Source: Nitrospiraceae bacterium
Lineage (GTDB): Bacteria > Nitrospirota > Thermodesulfovibrionia > Thermodesulfovibrionales > UBA1546
Direction of reading: 5' to 3'
Length of the DNA stretch: 49,030 nucleotides
NCBI GenBank assembly: GCA_003599795.1
Contig: QZJQ01000011.1
Span: 1 to 49,030 of the forward strand
Shown: piece after piece, positions 49,026 through 49,030 of the stretch
Position numbering within the stretch: the first letter of the stretch is position 1
Layout: each line of letters opens with the position of its first letter
Translations under genes and position numbers: made by a program
Notes under the pieces: generated by a model
What the model saw: only the letters and a program-made list of their open reading frames with translations
Database searches by the model: none
Told to the model about the DNA's origin: nothing

Positions 49026-49030
49026 ATTTT

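Overview
49 kb of a bacterial chromosome, read by eye from the sequence and the supplied ORF track. Gene content resembles Nitrospirota or deltaproteobacteria, but taxonomy is inference. Mostly housekeeping and biosynthetic genes: serS, trpE/trpG, proA, hisA, speD, bioA, ruvC, gmhA, PBP1A, a complete pst-phoU locus with phoBR, and a cobA/hemD-like gene cut by the window end. There are four tRNAs (Leu-GAG, Cys-GCA, Gly-GCC, Arg-CCT) and two toxin-antitoxin modules. I see no rRNA, CRISPR array, prophage or transposase. Items most worth a second look: (1) a peroxiredoxin with in-frame TGA exactly at the peroxidatic Cys codon, followed by a SECIS-like hairpin (selenoprotein truncated in the ORF track); (2) a five-gene CBS-kinase/receiver/EAL-CBS-GGDEF island bracketed by two related Cys-rich small proteins, sitting between phoR and pstS behind a PHO-box-like 11-bp repeat; (3) two copies of a structured ~125-136 bp element with covarying stems, each just upstream of a biosynthetic gene (trpG, bioA) in the same orientation; (4) two genes (serS, pstS) followed by diverged relics of their own 3' ends, with pstS also a compositional mosaic; (5) two families of period-7 and period-8 microrepeats, several lying in-frame inside conserved genes.
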